This document shows, one piece after another, positions 62,201 to 64,000 of a stretch of DNA of 64,000 nt. The position numbers and the translations under genes are program-made. Position 1 is the first letter of the stretch, and each line of letters starts with the position of its first letter. This DNA is from Bacteroidota bacterium (lineage in GTDB: Bacteria; Bacteroidota; Bacteroidia; NS11-12g; UBA955): assembly GCA_027621365.1 (NCBI GenBank), contig JAQCBH010000008.1, positions 1-64,000 of the forward strand, given 5' to 3'. The notes beneath the pieces are model-generated. The model saw nothing but the letters and a program-made list of their open reading frames with translations. It made no database searches and was not told the origin of the DNA.

Positions 62201-63719
62201 CAATGCGGTTCAATGCCTGAACGGCAATGAGTTTAGTTTCAAGTCTCTCAACAATTGGAGCGATGGAGGAGTGAATATCACCCATCAATGGGATTTGGGA
62301 GATGGTTACCAATTTGACGTAGATAGTGTAAAGCACAGCTACAGCGATACGGGTACCTACATCATTCGCCATGGCATTGTGACCAAATTCGGCTGCTGGG
62401 ATTCGGCTACCACCAAGGCCTATGTAGTGGCTACTCCCCAAGCGCAAATTGCCACTGATAAGGACACAGCCTGTTATGGTACCCATGCCTTCAATTTCTC
62501 AGATATGACCAGTTTCAATGGTTCGTATAACCGCAAGTGGTATTTGGGCGACGGCACCACCAGCACACAAGTTGATGTAATAGGCAAGAACTATGCATCG
62601 GCTGGTAAGTACACGGTGAAACTGGTGATCCAATCCCTGGCCGGCTGCTCGGACTCGACTGAGCGACAGGTGGAACTGTTCCCAGTGCCCAAAGCCTCTT
62701 ATACCGTCAATGATTTGACTCAGTGCTTGCAGGGTAATTTGTTTGTGATCAACAACACGAGTAACGAAAACGGAGCTACCGGTGTTCAGCACGGCTGGGC
62801 TTTGAACGGAAGTCCATTGAGTACGGGCAAAGTATTGCCCAATCAAAGCTATACCGATACAGGGGCTTACAATTTGGCTTTGGTGCTCATGAGTGATAAA
62901 GGCTGTTTCAGTGTTGATCAACAGACCCTGTGGGTGTACGAAACACCTGTAGTGACCATCAGTGGTACCGACGGATGCGTGGGCAAGACCATAGACTTCA
63001 CCAGCAATGTTCAATTGAGCCGCGGTTCCATCACTTCATACGCGTGGACCTTCGGAGATGGAGGAACGGCAGCCATTGCCAATCCTTCTCATACCTACAG
63101 CACGGCTGGAGCTTATAATGTGGAACTCAAAGTACAAAGTGACCAAGGTTGTCAAGGGGTCAGCAATACCTTGTTGATCAACGCATGGCCCAAGCCGGTA
63201 GCCAACTTTGACAGCGAGTACCTGTTGTCAAGAGGTTTGGAGACCGATTGGAAATTCACCAACCTCAGCAGCAATGCCGACAACTATTCTTGGTCCTTCC
63301 AAGATGGGCAGTTCGTCAGTGGAGCGGGCCCCCATTTCTTGACCTTCTCATCAACGGGTGATTTCTTGGTTCGCTTGTTGGCAAGCAACAATTATGGCTG
63401 TTTCGATAGTACTGAAAAGTACATTTTCTTGAAGCCCGAACTCTTGTTTCATGTGCCCAATGCTTTCTCTCCAAACCTGGATGGATTGAACGAGGGTTTC
63501 AAAGGCAGCAGTTCGTTTGGAATTGAGAACTATAAAATGCGCATCATCGATCGCTGGGGTGCCATCATTTTCGAAACCACCAATCCCGATGAAGCTTGGG
63601 ATGGACGTGGGCACAACGGTGCTCCTCCATTGGAAGGTGTATATGCCTATCAGATTTATTTTCGCTACGTAGACGGCAACCTGTATGTCTACAAAGGCAC
63701 GGTTACCCTGTTGGATTAA
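59217..63719 (+). CDS. giant PKD-repeat surface protein, T9SS type B
   Basis: Predicted 1500-aa exported protein. Signal peptide residues 1-24 (from ATG 59217; ATG 59181 in frame adds 12 residues). Residues ~30-470 resemble the IgGFc-binding N-terminal domain common in Bacteroidota surface proteins (FVMPYESVPTAPEFFVPSY, GCGKINVFSGNR). Then about ten PKD-like Ig domains, each with a variant of WxFGDG (MWNFGDGNSG, WYFGDGTSA, WDLGDGYQFD, WTFGDGG) and D-CSD/GC-DS repeats. The last ~85 residues are a type B sorting domain (HVPNAFSPNLDGLNEGF ... IIDRWGAIIFET ... WDGRGHNGAP), so the protein is secreted by T9SS and held at the cell surface. Probable adhesin/gliding- or biofilm-related. Confidence 0.9.
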   Translation: MHTLKIGALLAVSVFALVVPGHSQISSTGKTFYMSFMEMETRSGGYPDSLLIYVTSEFNTKIKLDNPRVAGSLQTINITKNTVNRVAVDPQFYYPVGSEFNASDLNSKRGMRIIADDPVNVYCMNLEQNRSAATFVMPYESVPTAPEFFVPSYVPNVRTGFGGNRKYMQSEFVIIGMDNNVKVEITPSYVTAGGKTAGSSYTVTLAKGQVYQVQSDNGDGNTGSPPQHNQVGGGAIDGDLTGTRIRVVQGCGKINVFSGNRSGFVDRAGGTCGALGRDHMYTQVIPTNALGKDYVLMPFKGQTGGYVYKIIAAHDSTDVYINGSFVMQLKNAGDWLYRNVSGLTATCVKTSKGAYCVQYMKNGRCSGYGGNRGDASILVMPDATQQLLKTVVGTATTNNMNLHWVNILVRKTATTAVKVNGSFISSNNFTTVCNDYAYAMVQVGNPSYNTIECDSGMVCVAYGIGQFESYAYSAGALFENVEYDFDIIRNTKCPGETVTIKTKKSYNNVKAYMWNFGDGNSGTGQEVKHKFEKVGSYYVVLKMVVPGNCNVDDTIYRSKIVNVLPGPIFNFPDTTVQCTDSVNLKFSGPANNTFLYKWQDSSSAQTYTAKAEGKVWLKILDTSTNCINIDSTLVLRADPIIAEISYDTLNQCGKQNYFSLSDSTKFNNDAFGWATWDLFDWNRNLFVKSSEKRLMYSFDTAGSFDLRYIVSSKLGCRDTLDTALLVEKMPIAKINIPQDYYCQYAKADFLDSSIYDLGVLRAVWEFSDGSRDTAAPYLYNYHFQTYDTFDVRLIAESIYNCRDTADSTIIVHPAPVADFTINIDNPCFKQNSFDFDDASSIPYGTYDHAWFLEGAPNASSSLSNYKFKDTGYEKVILIAVSDQGCADTIEKSVFIATEPKAKWTITDSNVCFASHFFDLEDNSESAEAPNAMNAKNNWYFGDGTSASGSPVKKKTFSASGMYFVKLVAQTNYGCKDSAERMVNVRDNPDATITPANAVQCLNGNEFSFKSLNNWSDGGVNITHQWDLGDGYQFDVDSVKHSYSDTGTYIIRHGIVTKFGCWDSATTKAYVVATPQAQIATDKDTACYGTHAFNFSDMTSFNGSYNRKWYLGDGTTSTQVDVIGKNYASAGKYTVKLVIQSLAGCSDSTERQVELFPVPKASYTVNDLTQCLQGNLFVINNTSNENGATGVQHGWALNGSPLSTGKVLPNQSYTDTGAYNLALVLMSDKGCFSVDQQTLWVYETPVVTISGTDGCVGKTIDFTSNVQLSRGSITSYAWTFGDGGTAAIANPSHTYSTAGAYNVELKVQSDQGCQGVSNTLLINAWPKPVANFDSEYLLSRGLETDWKFTNLSSNADNYSWSFQDGQFVSGAGPHFLTFSSTGDFLVRLLASNNYGCFDSTEKYIFLKPELLFHVPNAFSPNLDGLNEGFKGSSSFGIENYKMRIIDRWGAIIFETTNPDEAWDGRGHNGAPPLEGVYAYQIYFRYVDGNLYVYKGTVTLLD

Positions 63720-63733
63720 GGTGTGACCAGAGG

Positions 63734-63775
63734 CCATAAAAAAAGGTCCCGCTCGCGCGGGACCTTTTTTTATGG
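63734..63775. terminator. bidirectional terminator between PKD gene and rpoD
   Basis: Perfect 19-bp stem (63734-63752 / 63757-63775), loop TCGC, containing T7/A7 tracts on both strands. Shares ATAAAAAAAGGTCCCG with the terminator at 45140-45178. Confidence 0.95.
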
Positions 63776-63787
63776 TTGGGTTTGGGA

Positions 63788-64000
63788 TTAACCCAAGTAG
63801 GATTTCAAGATTTTGCTCTTGGAAGATTTGCGCAAACGACGCAGTGCCTTCTCCTTGATTTGACGAACGCGCTCGCGGGTCAGACCCACTTTCTCGCTGA
63901 TGTCTTCCAAGGTGTGGGCTTGGTTGCCATCAAGGCCAAAGTAGTACTTCAATACATCGCGCTCTTTGTCACTCAAGGTAGAGATGACGCGGTTGATTTC
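63788..64000 (-). CDS. rpoD: RNA polymerase primary sigma factor, C-terminal part
   Basis: Partial: the frame is open to the window edge, so only the last ~70 residues of the sigma-70 factor are seen. Region 4 is complete with LSDKERDVLKYYFGLDG and the -35-recognition helix-turn-helix TLEDISEKVGLTRERVRQIK, ending LKSYLG. This is the housekeeping sigma of Bacteroidota (it reads the TAnnTTTG -7 element). Apparent internal starts (M at 63976 = TTG) are not real starts. Confidence 0.93.
   Translation of the reverse strand, partial: EINRVISTLSDKERDVLKYYFGLDGNQAHTLEDISEKVGLTRERVRQIKEKALRRLRKSSKSKILKSYLG

Overview
The window looks like the chromosome of a Bacteroidota bacterium, probably Flavobacteriales-like (family uncertain). 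Evidence: two type IX secretion C-terminal signals (type A at 55258-55941, type B 'gliding-motility' type at 59217-63719), the sdhC-sdhA-sdhB order, Omp28, an ECF sigma/anti-sigma/OMP operon, the mevalonate-pathway enzyme HMG-CoA synthase, and above all the Bacteroidota -7 promoter element TAnnTTTG, which I can place directly upstream of more than 20 start codons. Shine-Dalgarno sites are not conspicuous. There is no phage, transposase, integrase or CRISPR array.

Layout. 0-1.4 kb: mvaS, with a perfect 73-bp tandem duplication over its 3' end. 1.5-5.0 kb: a tightly coupled lower meta-cleavage operon (4-oxalocrotonate decarboxylase, 2-hydroxypentadienoate hydratase, acylating acetaldehyde dehydrogenase, 4-hydroxy-2-oxovalerate aldolase) yielding pyruvate and acetyl-CoA. 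5.0-8.9 kb: a secreted GH92 mannosidase and an OmpA-like lipoprotein. 9.6-18.2 kb: a cell-envelope cluster (MBOAT acyltransferase, DHHW protein, SGNH-LysM hydrolase, glucosaminidase, HI0933 flavoprotein, M23-LysM peptidase, L,D-transpeptidase) that reads as a peptidoglycan acetylation and remodelling toolkit. From about 11.4 to 21.2 kb the DNA is visibly more AT-rich than its surroundings; this stretch ends with an unknown secreted protein and a GIY-YIG nuclease, and faces the 3' end of tRNA-Phe.

22-31 kb: DUF1295 membrane protein, two paralogous fatty-acid desaturases around an MMPL/RND exporter, envelope proteins, a TlpA-like thioredoxin lipoprotein-type protein, and an alkyltransferase-like DNA-repair protein. 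31-45 kb: RluA pseudouridine synthase, MATE exporter, succinate dehydrogenase, GrpE-DnaJ (DnaJ with only two of four zinc repeats), MenB, an ECF sigma operon whose sigma factor lacks part of region 2, a methyltransferase, PAP2 phosphatase and enoyl-CoA hydratase.

45-54 kb: Omp28 lipoprotein, a polysaccharide flippase and, convergent with it, a six-gene nonulosonate (legionaminic-acid-type) operon: legC, legG, ptmE, legF, a putative GT42/DUF115-like glycosyltransferase and legB. The condensing synthase (legI/neuB) and acetyltransferase (legH) are absent from the window. 54-64 kb: adk, a YjjG-type nucleotidase, a T9SS type A protein, a vWA-like membrane protein, mnmA, a giant PKD-repeat T9SS type B protein, and the 3' end of rpoD.

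The most general observation is regulatory: TAnnTTTG (or GACCTTTG) boxes sit only 4-16 nt, most often exactly 4 nt, before start codons, implying leaderless or near-leaderless mRNAs for many genes, with boxes sometimes embedded in the stop codon of the upstream gene.
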